Positions 1 to 8,948 of a DNA stretch of 64,000 nucleotides are shown one piece after another. This DNA is from Novosphingobium sp. PhB57 (lineage in GTDB: Bacteria; Pseudomonadota; Alphaproteobacteria; Sphingomonadales; Sphingomonadaceae): NCBI RefSeq assembly GCF_004342985.1, contig NZ_SMBO01000004.1, positions 1 to 64,000 on the forward strand, in the 5' to 3' direction. Positions within the stretch are counted from its first letter, which is position 1; each line of letters starts with the position of its first letter. The position numbers and the translations under genes are program-made. The notes below the pieces were generated by a model. The model made no database searches, was not told the DNA's origin, and saw nothing but the letters and a program-made list of their open reading frames with translations.

Positions 1-37
1 GGCTGGCCGTGTAATAGATCCGACGACGCTGCTTCAT
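1..37 (-). mobile_element. IS30-family transposase, N-terminal 12 residues (runs off left edge)
   Basis: Reading leftwards from the ATG at 37 gives MKQRRRIYYTAS. This matches the conserved opening of sphingomonad IS30-family transposases, a basic stretch followed by RIYYT, just ahead of their HTH domain. Only 12 codons are inside the window, so neither integrity nor the element's termini can be judged. The element would end somewhere in the non-coding DNA just to the right. The short length limits certainty. Confidence 0.5.
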
Positions 38-389
38 CGCGACACTCCATCTTCCTCAAAAGATTAAAGTGTTGCCGCCACCCGTTGAACCCACCGGACA
101 TTGCAGTCATTCCTGGTCCCGGCTCGGAAGGGCGACTTTCGGCTGTTCACCGGACGTTCCGAAGGTCGCGATGCGGTGGCACCGAACGGGAAAGGTTGGC
201 TGTTTGTCGACAGGCCACTTCCAGGCAGGCAAACGCTGCAAGCCACCCCCCATGAGCTAGCCTGAGATGCGCCGATTTAGCTGCGGCGTGGGAGTTTGCC
301 AGCGTAGAGCCGCCGGGCCGATCCCCCCTCGGGCGCCCCCTGATCTGAAGGATTATATGCTCTGCGGAAGTGGCGGCGCAACCGACACC
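38..389. other. Intergenic, no gene seen
   Basis: About 350 bases lie between the transposase start and the 3' end of the KAP NTPase. Short open frames exist on both strands, but none has a ribosome-binding site or a recognisable product. This stretch probably contains the terminal inverted repeat of the IS30-like element, which I could not delimit without its partner end. Confidence 0.5.
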
Positions 390-2636
390 TCAATCATAAT
401 CAGGATCCGCAGAATCGAACGCGGCAACGAGGGCATGCGCGCGCACCGCCAGCGGGCCTCCGCCAGCGCCGAGCGCCGCAGTCCGCTCGCGAGCCTTGTC
501 AAAGTCCAGGAAACTTTCAAGGTGGTTACGCTTCAGGACCGAGTACCTTCCCCGATCGCTGCTCGTGACATAGGTGGTCAGCTTTTCCAGCGTATCGATC
601 AGCCCTTCATCATCTGCAATGCAGCCTGAGATGAGTTTTTTCGGGCCGTTTGCATCACCGCCCTGTGACCATGCAAACAGGACGTTGAGCGGATCAATCA
701 ACGCAAACAGGTCATCTTTCTTGAGAGCTTGATAGCGACGGAGCATAATGGCCGTGACCTGATCCAATTCCGCGTCACTCAAAATCCAATCTTGTTCCGG
801 TTTCCTGCGGTCGCCAAAGCGTCCGTGTCCGAAGGTCTCCCTGCGGAACAGCTTGGACAGCCAACTGATGGCCTTTCCTTGCTCGAACATCCCGGCGATC
901 GTCGCCTGGCGTTGCTCGGGACTGAGCTTTCCGAAAAGTGTCGGAATTAGACGCTCTGCTCGATCCCATAGTGAACTCATCCACACGATGTCGAACGGAC
1001 GGGCGCGATAGGCATCATCGAGAACGTTGGAAAATGCCAGTAGCAAGTGCTGGCTCTGGTTGGACGACAGCCCTTCATGTGCGGTTTTAAAGCGCTCAAG
1101 CAGAACGTCGGCCTGTCCCATGGCGCTCGTGCCGATGCGCTGCTTGTGCAGCTCGACAAGAATACGACCGATCTCGGCGCTACTCGCTTCGGCCGCCGCA
1201 GCAATTTCATCTGCACTGAAGCCGGTTACGGTATGGGCTGGGGCCGACAAAGCAAAATAGAGTCGGTAATAATCGGGGCTGGCGAGACGGCGGTGCCGGA
1301 TGGCCGCTGCCCGGGCGTCCTCGCCGTCCCGCTGAAAAAGCTCGAACGTGCCATTCTCGTCAATGTCAGCCTCCATTCCCGGGAGATGCTCCGCGAAGTA
1401 GAAACGATAGGTGGAATCCGCGAAGAAACCGTCGTCAACCGAACCCAGCAACTTGGTGAGTTGCTGGGTCTTCTCACCATCGCTTATGGTCCCCGTACCA
1501 AGCGCAAGAGTGGTCGCCTCAGCCGAATAGTTTTCGATCCAGCGATAAAGCGCAGGCTTTCCGTCTTTGATGAGTTGCAGCCAAACCAGATCAGCAAGGT
1601 CGCCGCCCGCTTCGCGTAGGGGCGGCCAAAAGAAACGAATGGAATCAAGTACGCGCACCACGGCGCGGGGCGTCTTGAGCAGACGACCGCCTTCGTAGTC
1701 GATCACGGACCTCAGCCGTGAGAGCTCATCCTCGCTCTTAGGTGTTGCAATCGCATGCAGGTCATCCGTGAACCACTGGCGCAACTCGAACGCTTCGGGT
1801 GTCGGCACCATGACGGTGAGCTGGACGATCTTCTCCAGATAGGCCTGTCCGCGCTTAACTTTGGCCGCCTTCTTGATACTATGAGCGAGAATCCCGCTGT
1901 CATAGCAGAGCAGATAGATGACGTTCGGGAAGTCTGCGACGGAGCGGACGAGGCGCAACACCTCGATCACTTCAGACGGCTCAAGGCGATCCACGTCGTC
2001 AATCGTGATGATGAAGCGGTGACCGAGATCCTCTAGCGCCCGAACGAGTTTGTCCTTCAATTCCGACAACGGTCGAGCTTCGGATTTTTTGCCTATTCCT
2101 TTGACGGCTTTTAGCCCTTTGCCAGCCCACGTTGCCCAAACAAACCCACTTGCGTCACCGGCAAACTCGACAAAGGAGCCGACCCTGCTCAGCCCCTCAG
2201 TGAACATACGCAGGGCGTCGGCAGCGGCCTTTGCCTTCTCCAACGATTCGCCTGTCGCATTTCCAGCTTCGGCGGCGACTTTGTTGATCTGAGTGGAGAG
2301 TGTGCTGAACAAACTTGCCAGCAGGGTGTCGCGCTGACCCACAAGCCACGGACGGAAATTGATGACCGTAGGGCGTTGTTTAGCGTCGAGCTTGCTCAGC
2401 TCATCCTCAATGAGGAAGAGAAGGCTCGATTTTCCCGTGCCCCACGCACCGTCGATGCCGATGACGAGGCCGCCATCCGATGCGTGGTCAACCAGCGATG
2501 CGGCGATACGCGCCGCGATTTGCCTGAAACCCAGACGATCTTCGTCGCCCGCCTGTAGCGCGCGATCCCCTTTGATTCCACTGTGCTGGCTCTGACTCAT
2601 ATCGGAGTTGCCGAATGGATGGGCCGCCTTCGACAT
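390..2636 (-). CDS. KAP-family P-loop NTPase
   Basis: The 748-residue product carries a Walker A motif, IDGAWGTGKSS, at about residues 61-71. The KAP-typical F-RPW segment follows at about 94-97, and a Walker B-like motif, FIITIDDVDRLEP, at 208-220. These are hallmarks of KAP NTPases, several of which act in phage exclusion (PifA of the F plasmid is one) or at membranes. The C-terminal half is helical with no domain I recognise. The start is uncertain: ATG at 2636 or at 2600 (MSQSQ), neither with a good ribosome-binding site. That suggests translation coupled to the upstream nuclease-like gene, whose frame runs well into this one. A role in defence is inferred from family and neighbour. Confidence 0.85.
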   Translation of the reverse strand: MSKAAHPFGNSDMSQSQHSGIKGDRALQAGDEDRLGFRQIAARIAASLVDHASDGGLVIGIDGAWGTGKSSLLFLIEDELSKLDAKQRPTVINFRPWLVGQRDTLLASLFSTLSTQINKVAAEAGNATGESLEKAKAAADALRMFTEGLSRVGSFVEFAGDASGFVWATWAGKGLKAVKGIGKKSEARPLSELKDKLVRALEDLGHRFIITIDDVDRLEPSEVIEVLRLVRSVADFPNVIYLLCYDSGILAHSIKKAAKVKRGQAYLEKIVQLTVMVPTPEAFELRQWFTDDLHAIATPKSEDELSRLRSVIDYEGGRLLKTPRAVVRVLDSIRFFWPPLREAGGDLADLVWLQLIKDGKPALYRWIENYSAEATTLALGTGTISDGEKTQQLTKLLGSVDDGFFADSTYRFYFAEHLPGMEADIDENGTFELFQRDGEDARAAAIRHRRLASPDYYRLYFALSAPAHTVTGFSADEIAAAAEASSAEIGRILVELHKQRIGTSAMGQADVLLERFKTAHEGLSSNQSQHLLLAFSNVLDDAYRARPFDIVWMSSLWDRAERLIPTLFGKLSPEQRQATIAGMFEQGKAISWLSKLFRRETFGHGRFGDRRKPEQDWILSDAELDQVTAIMLRRYQALKKDDLFALIDPLNVLFAWSQGGDANGPKKLISGCIADDEGLIDTLEKLTTYVTSSDRGRYSVLKRNHLESFLDFDKARERTAALGAGGGPLAVRAHALVAAFDSADPDYD

Positions 2637-3858
2637 GACCCGGCACGTCGAAGGCCAGTACGGTCAGCTTGAGCTTGCGGCTCACGTCATCGGCGCGCGC
2701 AAACGTGAACGCAAACTCGGTTTCGCCGCGCGTCCCGTCGAAGCTGGTACACTGCGGATGTTTCTCCATGGTCGGGCGGATTTTCGCCAGCACATCCGAG
2801 AAGGAACGGTTGCGGTTGAATAGCAGGATCGCCGCCTTGGTATCCCGCCAGCTGAGGTAGCCAAGCACCTGATCGATGGCTTCGAACAAGGCTTTCTCGC
2901 CTTTCCAGATTTTGCATTCGCCGATGAAGATATTGCGCCCCTGCGAGGTAATCTGGATGTCGGTTTTGCCGCCATAATTGAAAGCCTCGCCGCGTGCCTC
3001 GCCCTCGAATTTCGCATTGAGAGGCACGAGGAACTGAAACCGCAGCGTTTCTTCATCCATGTCGGCATAGGCATGGGGACTACGTTCCATGACTTCCGCC
3101 ATCTGCTGCAGAGTATCAAGGATATCGCGGTAGATAGCATTGCTCAGTGCAGGCTCAGGGGGCGCGGCCGGTTTTGCCGGCGGCAGTTGCGGGGCGATTT
3201 TCTTGCGGGCCGCAACCGGTGCTGCGAAGGTAGCAGCGCGGTCATTACGCTGCTTGAGGGCGAATTTGAGTCCGGACGCAACGGCCCCGGCCTGGTCGGC
3301 GCGCGCGCGCCGAGCCTGTACATGGCTATCGACGACCGCAGCGATGGACTCGTTCCAGCGCACCACGTCGGGACGCAACCAGCCCAGATGCTCGTCTAGG
3401 TCCTTCAGAAACCGCTCAAACGTGGCGTTGATCTGGTCAGCGGTGGGCTGGCGCTCCACCATTGTTGTTGCGATGACGCTGCCTCTAACAGTCCCACGCG
3501 GTGGGTTCATGTTGAAGGTGGAACCCCGGCAGACGAACAAGTCCTTGTCGCCGGTGAAAGGTACTTCGAGCGTGTAGCGCTGAGCGTCCACCGACACGGA
3601 GCCGCCGTCATCGTAGCCACTGCGAAAACCACCGTACCGTCCGACTTGCATTTTCGTGCGGCCTTCATCGACGCTCGGCTCGCCTAGCTCGATCATTTCC
3701 AGCTGATATTTCTGCTGCGTATAACTCTGAAGTGCGGCCAGATCGGTATTTAGCAAACGGCTGTCGGCCATGGCATCGAGCTCTTTCAGCAGCTCCGCCC
3801 GCTGGTTCTCGATCACCCGGGACAAGTCGTACTTATGAAACAGCAGTTCGTCGGCCAT
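2488..3858 (-). CDS. PD-(D/E)XK nuclease-like protein, partner of the KAP NTPase
   Basis: The product is about 456 residues. The C-terminal part has the nuclease signature: GKTDIQI with Asp near 300, then IFIGECKIWKG with Glu near 314 and Lys near 316. A restriction-endonuclease-like alpha/beta core follows (the QVLGYLSW and AILLFNRN segments). The N-terminal ~200 residues are unrecognised, joined by an alanine/proline linker around 215-235. ATG 3858 is chosen because AGGGGG sits 9 bases upstream; a GTG at 3861 is also open. The last ~50 residues overlap the start of the NTPase gene in another frame, are rich in Arg/Gly and look non-native, so the ancestral stop may have been near 2640. Probably a two-gene operon with the NTPase. 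Confidence 0.75.
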   Translation of the reverse strand: MADELLFHKYDLSRVIENQRAELLKELDAMADSRLLNTDLAALQSYTQQKYQLEMIELGEPSVDEGRTKMQVGRYGGFRSGYDDGGSVSVDAQRYTLEVPFTGDKDLFVCRGSTFNMNPPRGTVRGSVIATTMVERQPTADQINATFERFLKDLDEHLGWLRPDVVRWNESIAAVVDSHVQARRARADQAGAVASGLKFALKQRNDRAATFAAPVAARKKIAPQLPPAKPAAPPEPALSNAIYRDILDTLQQMAEVMERSPHAYADMDEETLRFQFLVPLNAKFEGEARGEAFNYGGKTDIQITSQGRNIFIGECKIWKGEKALFEAIDQVLGYLSWRDTKAAILLFNRNRSFSDVLAKIRPTMEKHPQCTSFDGTRGETEFAFTFARADDVSRKLKLTVLAFDVPGHVEGGPSIRQLRYESEPAQWNQRGSRATGGRRRSSGFQANRGAYRRIAG

Positions 3859-4250
3859 CACTTATTACCCCCTACCTGGGAAATATCAGAACATATGAAA
3901 AACACAAAATGGATGGACGGAGCTGGTGCCTATCCCAATGTAAGGGGCCGCATGCAACCGAACGGCGGGTTTTGGTTCAAGCGGACATATACGCCAGATA
4001 CGCTGATTGGCGAGGGTTGGTCGCAAACTGCCAATACCGCCCTGCCCCGCCAAGGGCTTCCGCGGACTTTGCGAACATAGACCACCGCGTCGCGGTCCGA
4101 TGATAGCTGCCCCTGGCTCGTCGATTTGCGAGTGAGCCTATCGTCCCAGTGCGGCTTCGAAATGGCCATTGGGCAAATTCCCGACAAACTGTTGCTTCCT
4201 CCTGGAGGCGGCACCTGCTCATCAACAATGGCTGATGAGCAGGTGAAGGC
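3859..4250. other. Intergenic, no gene seen apart from a hairpin
   Basis: About 390 bases between the nuclease-like gene start and the end of the TonB receptor gene. It must contain the promoter of the nuclease/KAP pair. Small open frames on either strand lack convincing ribosome-binding sites or family features. The right end carries the strong hairpin listed separately. Confidence 0.4.
4212..4245 (-). terminator. 13-bp stem hairpin behind the siderophore receptor gene
   Basis: Perfect inverted repeat CACCTGCTCATCA / TGATGAGCAGGTG (4212-4224 and 4233-4245) around an 8-base loop, starting 5 bases beyond the receptor stop codon. On the minus strand no clear T-run follows, so it may act as a factor-dependent terminator or an mRNA-stabilising hairpin. 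Confidence 0.6.
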
Positions 4251-6515
4251 TTAAAAATGCCAGCGCAAGTTCGCAAGGATCCGGCGCGGCTGGCCATACC
4301 AACCCGAGTTGAAGAAGCCCACATTGCGGTAGTAGGACTTGTCGAGCACGTTGGTCGCGTTCACGCCCACGCTGACATTGGGTGAGAGATCATAGCGCAG
4401 TAGCAGGTCGAGCAAGAAATAGCTGCTCTGCGACACATTGCCCGTAGCGGTCACCGGGAGTCCGTTTGCCTGGAATGCACCGGTCGGGATCGGCATTGCG
4501 CGGTAGATCCGGCTCTGCCAGGCCCCACCACCACCCAGGGTTAGTGCACCGATCTTGTAGGTGGTGTTCAGCTTTACCAGATGTTGCGGCGTGTCGGGAG
4601 AGAAGCGGCTGCCGTCCGCGTTTTCGCTGTGCACGTAAGTATAGCCGCCAGCGACCCGCCAATTGCGCACGATCGTACCGGCAATCTCCAGTTCCGCACC
4701 CCAGGTCTTGACCCCGCTGACAGCCCTGTACGGCGTACCGCCATCAGGTAGCGGCGCAGCGCCGGTCAGGATTTCGGCGACATTGTCCTGCTCCATGTGA
4801 AATCCGCTGAGCGCGGCATAAAGCTTATTGTCGAAGAATTCGCCCTTGAAGCCGAATTCGTAGTTGGTGCCGGTCAGCGGCGCGAGTTGGTCGTTGTTGA
4901 CATCGCGCTGGGTCTGGACCGTGAAGACTTGCGCGTAGCTTGCGAAGGCGGAGATCTCCGAGGTCAAATCCCAGACCACCCCTGCATAGGGCGAGAATTT
5001 GTTGTCTCCGCTTTTTGCCGTGCGGGTCAGAGCGCCTGGATCGGTTGTCGTGTTATAGGTGCGCGTAGTGGTGTCCACATCGGTATAGCGGCCACCGAGA
5101 ATGACCTTCAGCCCATCGAAGGGGTTGAGGCGCACGGCGCCGTAGATGCTGGTCTGCCGCGTCCGATCGGTGCTCGATGCGAAACCGCGATCCGCAGTGA
5201 CAGGGCGCGGAACGTCGCCGTCCCATGCGAAGATGCTGGGAAACGCCGTGTAAGTGGTGGTGCCGAACTTGAAGGTTGAAAGCCCGTAGGCGGGCGTCAG
5301 CGTGGTCGCGACCGTTTCCAGTTCGCGATCGTAATGATTGACGCCGAACACCAGTTCATGGTCGCGCCCAAGCAGGTGCAGTGGGCCGGTGGCATAGCCG
5401 TCGAAGGAATCCTCGCGCGTATGCGAAATGCCGTAGGTGTTGACGACATTGAGACCGAGGCCGGTTTCGCGATCCGGGAAAAACGTGCTGTTGGAACCGG
5501 CAAACAGCAGGCTTTCGGTATCGGTCCAGCGGTGATTGTACGCGGCGCGGGCGACCCAGCGGCCAATCTCCTGTTCGAGCACGCCAAAGGCGTTGGTGTT
5601 CTCACGTTCCCAGCGGTTCCAGCGCGCGGCAGCGCTGTAGGAACGCGGCAGGTCGGTGCGTGTGCCATCGCTGTAGAACAGCGGCACGCCGCTCCATGAA
5701 CCACCCTCGCTATCGGTCTTGAGATAATCGACGCCGGCGCGCAGACGGGTCGTTTCGGTTATGTCGGCCTCGACGACGCCGTAGAGGCTGGGTGAGGTAT
5801 CGTGCTGGAAATCGACGTAGCTGTCGCGGCTCGTATAGGCGGCAACCGCGCGAGCGCGAATCCTGCCACTGGCGATCAACGGACCACCCACGTCGGCCTC
5901 GGCGCGCACATAATCCCATGAGCCGTAGTTGAGGCTGACATTCGCCTTGAGGTCATTGGTCGGCCGCTTGCGCACGAGATTGATCGTGGCGGAGGGATCG
6001 CCCGTACCGGTAACGAGCCCGGCGGCACCGCGCACGACCTCGATGCGCTCGAAGATCGAAGTATCGGGCATGACGCTGTTGCCGCTGGCGCCGACGTTGA
6101 AGTTCGACGGAACGCCGTCGAGCTGGAAATTCGTGATGGTGAAGCCGCGCGCCTGGAAGCGGGTGCGGTTGCTGTCATAGGACTGGACGGAAACGCCGGG
6201 CGTCTGTTCCAGCACGTCCTGCACCGTGATGAGGTTGAAGTCCTCGATGCGCTGCCGCGTGATCACCGTGACCGATTGCGGCGTTTCGCGGAGCGACAGC
6301 GGCAGCTTCGTGGCCGTGTTGGTTTCCCCCGTCTGGTAGCCATCGCTCTGTCCGGTGACAAGGATCTCGTCGATACGGCTGTCCGCGGATCGATTGGTCT
6401 GGTCGCCGGAATCCTTGCCCGCCTGCGCATAAGCGCTGGATGCAGTCATGCCCGCTGCTGCAAGAGCAATCCACGCCGCTCCCGGCGCGATGACGCGCCT
6501 CATCGTTGTGAACAT
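4251..6515 (-). CDS. TonB-dependent siderophore receptor
   Basis: A 754-residue outer-membrane receptor. It has a signal peptide ending near AYAQA, then the plug domain: a TonB-box-like DEILVTG, LPLSLRETPQSVTVITRQR, the RFQARGF strand, and ERIEVVRGAAGLVTGTGDPS. A 22-strand-type barrel ends in the expected aromatic C-terminus (RWHF). This plug pattern is that of ferric-siderophore receptors of the FhuE/FpvA group; the ligand cannot be told. There is no N-terminal signalling domain. ATG 6515 is chosen because AGGAGGA lies just upstream; the open frame itself extends to 6608. Fur-like boxes lie about 80 bases upstream, and an AraC regulator is divergent, so iron-repressed and AraC-activated expression is likely. 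Confidence 0.95.
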   Translation of the reverse strand: MFTTMRRVIAPGAAWIALAAAGMTASSAYAQAGKDSGDQTNRSADSRIDEILVTGQSDGYQTGETNTATKLPLSLRETPQSVTVITRQRIEDFNLITVQDVLEQTPGVSVQSYDSNRTRFQARGFTITNFQLDGVPSNFNVGASGNSVMPDTSIFERIEVVRGAAGLVTGTGDPSATINLVRKRPTNDLKANVSLNYGSWDYVRAEADVGGPLIASGRIRARAVAAYTSRDSYVDFQHDTSPSLYGVVEADITETTRLRAGVDYLKTDSEGGSWSGVPLFYSDGTRTDLPRSYSAAARWNRWERENTNAFGVLEQEIGRWVARAAYNHRWTDTESLLFAGSNSTFFPDRETGLGLNVVNTYGISHTREDSFDGYATGPLHLLGRDHELVFGVNHYDRELETVATTLTPAYGLSTFKFGTTTYTAFPSIFAWDGDVPRPVTADRGFASSTDRTRQTSIYGAVRLNPFDGLKVILGGRYTDVDTTTRTYNTTTDPGALTRTAKSGDNKFSPYAGVVWDLTSEISAFASYAQVFTVQTQRDVNNDQLAPLTGTNYEFGFKGEFFDNKLYAALSGFHMEQDNVAEILTGAAPLPDGGTPYRAVSGVKTWGAELEIAGTIVRNWRVAGGYTYVHSENADGSRFSPDTPQHLVKLNTTYKIGALTLGGGGAWQSRIYRAMPIPTGAFQANGLPVTATGNVSQSSYFLLDLLLRYDLSPNVSVGVNATNVLDKSYYRNVGFFNSGWYGQPRRILANLRWHF

Positions 6516-6591
6516 CGTTCCTCCTGTTTGAAAATCGTGCTGTCGCCCGCGCGCCACTTCGCACCGGCGGGGTGACGCGCCTTTATTTATC

Positions 6592-6619
6592 TTGCGAGGC
6601 ATTCGCAATAATGCGAATG
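6592..6619. promoter_or_regulatory. Overlapping Fur-like palindromes between receptor and AraC gene
   Basis: TTGCGAGGCATTCGCAA at 6592-6608 overlaps a second dyad, CATTCGCA-ATAA-TGCGAATG, at 6600-6619. The first is one of four 17-mers in the window with the form TTGCGnGnnnTTYGCAA, all placed upstream of iron-uptake genes. That arrangement fits a Fur box. It lies between the divergent receptor and AraC genes and could serve both. The assignment rests on position and repetition, not on a matrix score. Confidence 0.6.
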
Positions 6620-6690
6620 GCGGTTTGGCCCGATCGGCATTTCTTTGGCCCGATTGGCTATTGCCGCCTTACTGAAGCCTGCTGACTGCC

Positions 6691-7527
6691 ATGAACCGAG
6701 CGACATCCAGAACCGATCAACTGCCCGCAGTGGAGATTGAAAGTGCCAGCCTGCAATACGGCAGCGCGATCGTCGCGTTTCGGGGGCGCCAGTCTGACGG
6801 TTACTATGATCCCCCACACACGCACGATCGCGGTCAGTTTTCCTATCGGATAGAGGGGTTTTCGGTCGTTCAGACGCCGGGTCGAAGCATTTTCCTGCCA
6901 CCCGGTAGAGGCGTGTGGATTCCCGCCGATGTGGTTCACGAAGTGACTTGTCGCGGCCCGGCGGCCTATAACGCGTTCTACGTGGACCCGTTCGCCGCGT
7001 CGCAACCGGAAACGGTGCGCGTCATCACCGTTTCGCCTTTGCTACATGCACTGGTGGAATGCCTGCTGGACGAAAAGCCTTCAGCCCAGAGCGAACGACA
7101 CGCCCTTGTGGTGCAGCTCATTCTCGATGAAATCGGGCAGGCGGAAGACATTGGTGCTACCGCGCCAGTCATGCCAAAATCCCCTCGCCTGCGGACCATC
7201 AGCGACCGCCTCTACATGGATCCCGCCTGTCAGTTGGATCTCGATGCCTGGGCGGCGGACGCGGGTATGAGCCGCAGAAGCTTTACGCGTGCCTTTCGCG
7301 AGGAAACCGGATTGTCGCCCGGTAAATGGCATTTACAGTTACGTATGCATCATGTCGACGGAATGCTGGCACAAGGACTTACCTTGCAACAAGCCGCGTT
7401 CCAACTCGGGTACGGCAGCGTTGCCAGCCTCGGGCGGGCCTATAGCCGCACGTTTGCCGGATCACGTCTTTCCTCTGATGTTACCGGCCCCGCCAGGAAT
7501 TCGGGTCCGCCCGACTTGCGCCGCTGA
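6691..7527 (+). CDS. AraC-family transcriptional regulator
   Basis: A 278-residue regulator with an N-terminal cupin-like sensor domain (HTHDRGQFSY, PPGRGVWIPADVVHEV at about 30-85) and a C-terminal double HTH. The second half includes LDAWAADAGMSRRSFTRAFREETGLSPGKWH at about 180-210. It is the architecture of metal- and ligand-responsive AraC regulators. It is divergent from the siderophore receptor with the Fur-like boxes between, so it probably activates that receptor when the ligand is present. No strong ribosome-binding site precedes ATG 6691. Confidence 0.9.
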   Translation: MNRATSRTDQLPAVEIESASLQYGSAIVAFRGRQSDGYYDPPHTHDRGQFSYRIEGFSVVQTPGRSIFLPPGRGVWIPADVVHEVTCRGPAAYNAFYVDPFAASQPETVRVITVSPLLHALVECLLDEKPSAQSERHALVVQLILDEIGQAEDIGATAPVMPKSPRLRTISDRLYMDPACQLDLDAWAADAGMSRRSFTRAFREETGLSPGKWHLQLRMHHVDGMLAQGLTLQQAAFQLGYGSVASLGRAYSRTFAGSRLSSDVTGPARNSGPPDLRR

Positions 7528-7537
7528 TAGCTGGCTG

Positions 7538-7568
7538 CAAGCCGAAGGAAAGCCACGATTTCGGCTTG
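7538..7568. terminator. Hairpin between convergent genes
   Basis: Inverted repeat CAAGCCGAA (7538-7546) / TTCGGCTTG (7560-7568) with a 13-base loop. It lies between the AraC gene stop (+) and the phosphatidylserine decarboxylase stop (-), where a bidirectional terminator is expected. There is no long T-run on either side. Confidence 0.45.
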
Positions 7569-7586
7569 AGGCCACTGATCGATGCC

Positions 7587-8489
7587 TCAAGCCTCGCGGT
7601 TACCCATCACCTCGCCAAGCCGCACGGGCCGTGCCGGGCTCCACGCTTCGTTGAAGACAAGGCTACCTTGACCGAAGAGCATGACGATGGTGGAGCCGAG
7701 CAGGAAACGGCCCATCTCGTCACCTTGTTTCAGGCAGATGCGCTGGTCAGGATAGGTCCATTCGGATGGCTTTTTGGTGCGCTTCGGATTGACCACGCCG
7801 TGCCATGTCGTTGCGATACTGCCAACAATGGTCGCCCCCACCAGCACCATTACGAAGGGTCCGTGTTCCGGCGATTCAAAGACGCATACCACCCGCTCAT
7901 TGCGCGCAAACAGGTTGGGGATACCCTTCGCGGTGACAGGATTGACCGAGAATAGCGTCCCCGGCACATAGATCATGCGCGTCAAAACGCCGTCACAGGG
8001 CATGTGCAGACGATGGTAGTCCCTTGGCGACAGATATAGGTTGGCGAAGGCGCCGTGGCGGAACTTGGCCGCCAGCTCGCCATCTCCGCCGACCAACTCC
8101 CTAATGGTAAAGCTGTGTCCTTTGGCCTGCAGGATGTGATGGTCGTCGATGACCCCGAACTGGCTGATCGCGCCGTCCACCGGGCAGATGAAATCCGCCA
8201 GGGCCGATGGACGGGCGCCGGGCCGGAGCGCCCGCGTGAAAAAGTCATTGAAACTTCTGTAGCTGGCGATGTCCGCGTTTGCGGCTTCGGTCATGTCCAC
8301 ACGGTATCTTTTGACAAACCACCGGATCAAGCGGGTCGTCACGGGACCTGCGCTAGCGCCCGCGATGCAGCCGGCGAGCCTGGTCAAGGCCAGCTTGGGC
8401 AGAAGATATTGCAGCAGTATGTTCAGACGTTCGGACAAGGTCAGCCTCGAAATTATTCCGGCACTTTGCGGTGGACCGGCGATACCCAC
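7587..8489 (-). CDS. psd: Phosphatidylserine decarboxylase, long enterobacterial type
   Basis: A 300-residue membrane-associated pyruvoyl enzyme converting phosphatidylserine to phosphatidylethanolamine. The sequence follows E. coli Psd along its length: LLQYLLPKLALTRLAG near the N-terminus, ASYRSFNDFFTRALRPG, LSPRDYHRLHMPCDG, VPGTLFSVN, NLFARNERVV, LVGATIVGSI. The self-cleavage motif LGST falls at about residues 264-267, where the Ser becomes the pyruvoyl group. Alphaproteobacteria usually carry a shorter Psd, so this looks like an extra or transferred copy. The start is weak: GTG 8489 with AGG five bases before, or a later TTG. It follows the iron-uptake operon on the same strand after a 90-base gap. 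Why it sits among iron genes is unclear. Confidence 0.93.
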   Translation of the reverse strand: MGIAGPPQSAGIISRLTLSERLNILLQYLLPKLALTRLAGCIAGASAGPVTTRLIRWFVKRYRVDMTEAANADIASYRSFNDFFTRALRPGARPSALADFICPVDGAISQFGVIDDHHILQAKGHSFTIRELVGGDGELAAKFRHGAFANLYLSPRDYHRLHMPCDGVLTRMIYVPGTLFSVNPVTAKGIPNLFARNERVVCVFESPEHGPFVMVLVGATIVGSIATTWHGVVNPKRTKKPSEWTYPDQRICLKQGDEMGRFLLGSTIVMLFGQGSLVFNEAWSPARPVRLGEVMGNREA

Positions 8490-8579
8490 TACGACCTAAG
8501 CGGAACGGCGTCACTTGGCGACGGCAATTTGGCCTCTGCCCCTCATGGAAAGTCCGATCAGGACACTATCGAAACGTCG

Positions 8580-8948
8580 CTATGCCCTGATGGCATGCGA
8601 ATAGAAAGTGAGCGGATAGAGACGTAGGTTCAGCCGGACAAGTGCAGCACCGCATTGAGAAATCACCGCGGAGAACTCGGGCGGGCTTGGCGATCGACAC
8701 CCCGGCGCGAACGTCCGTTGGCTCATGGCTATCCATGCCAGCAAAACACGCTCGCCGGCACCCAGAAACTGGACTTCAGGCGCCAGCACAGCATAACCTT
8801 CCCGTGCTGCGAGGATTCGTAGTTTCCGAAAGTGGTGAACCACACTGCGATCCTGCGGTACAGCCCCGCGGCCGCCGCGAAGCAGCGCCAAAACCTGACG
8901 CTCCACGCGGGGACGGCGATTGAGCAAAAGAGCCGATGACCCTGCCAT
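8580..8948 (-). CDS. Small conserved protein of unknown function, copy 1
   Basis: A 122-residue soluble-looking protein, not matched to a known family. It is clearly paralogous to the product at 16321-16686: both open with RRPR(V/I)ER then VLALLRG, share an alanine/arginine-rich middle and a (V/E)xxLG segment, and end with LYPLT(F/L)Y. Its ATG overlaps the stop of the PepSY gene (ATGA), so it is translationally coupled to that iron-reduction operon. The paralogue is attached the same way to tonB. A role in iron or heme handling is inferred only from this placement. Confidence 0.75.
   Translation of the reverse strand: MAGSSALLLNRRPRVERQVLALLRGGRGAVPQDRSVVHHFRKLRILAAREGYAVLAPEVQFLGAGERVLLAWIAMSQRTFAPGCRSPSPPEFSAVISQCGAALVRLNLRLYPLTFYSHAIRA

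Noticed and set aside
3835..4080. 81-residue plus-strand open frame in the gap before the siderophore receptor
   Set aside because: No ribosome-binding site or family resemblance, and it overlaps the nuclease gene start.
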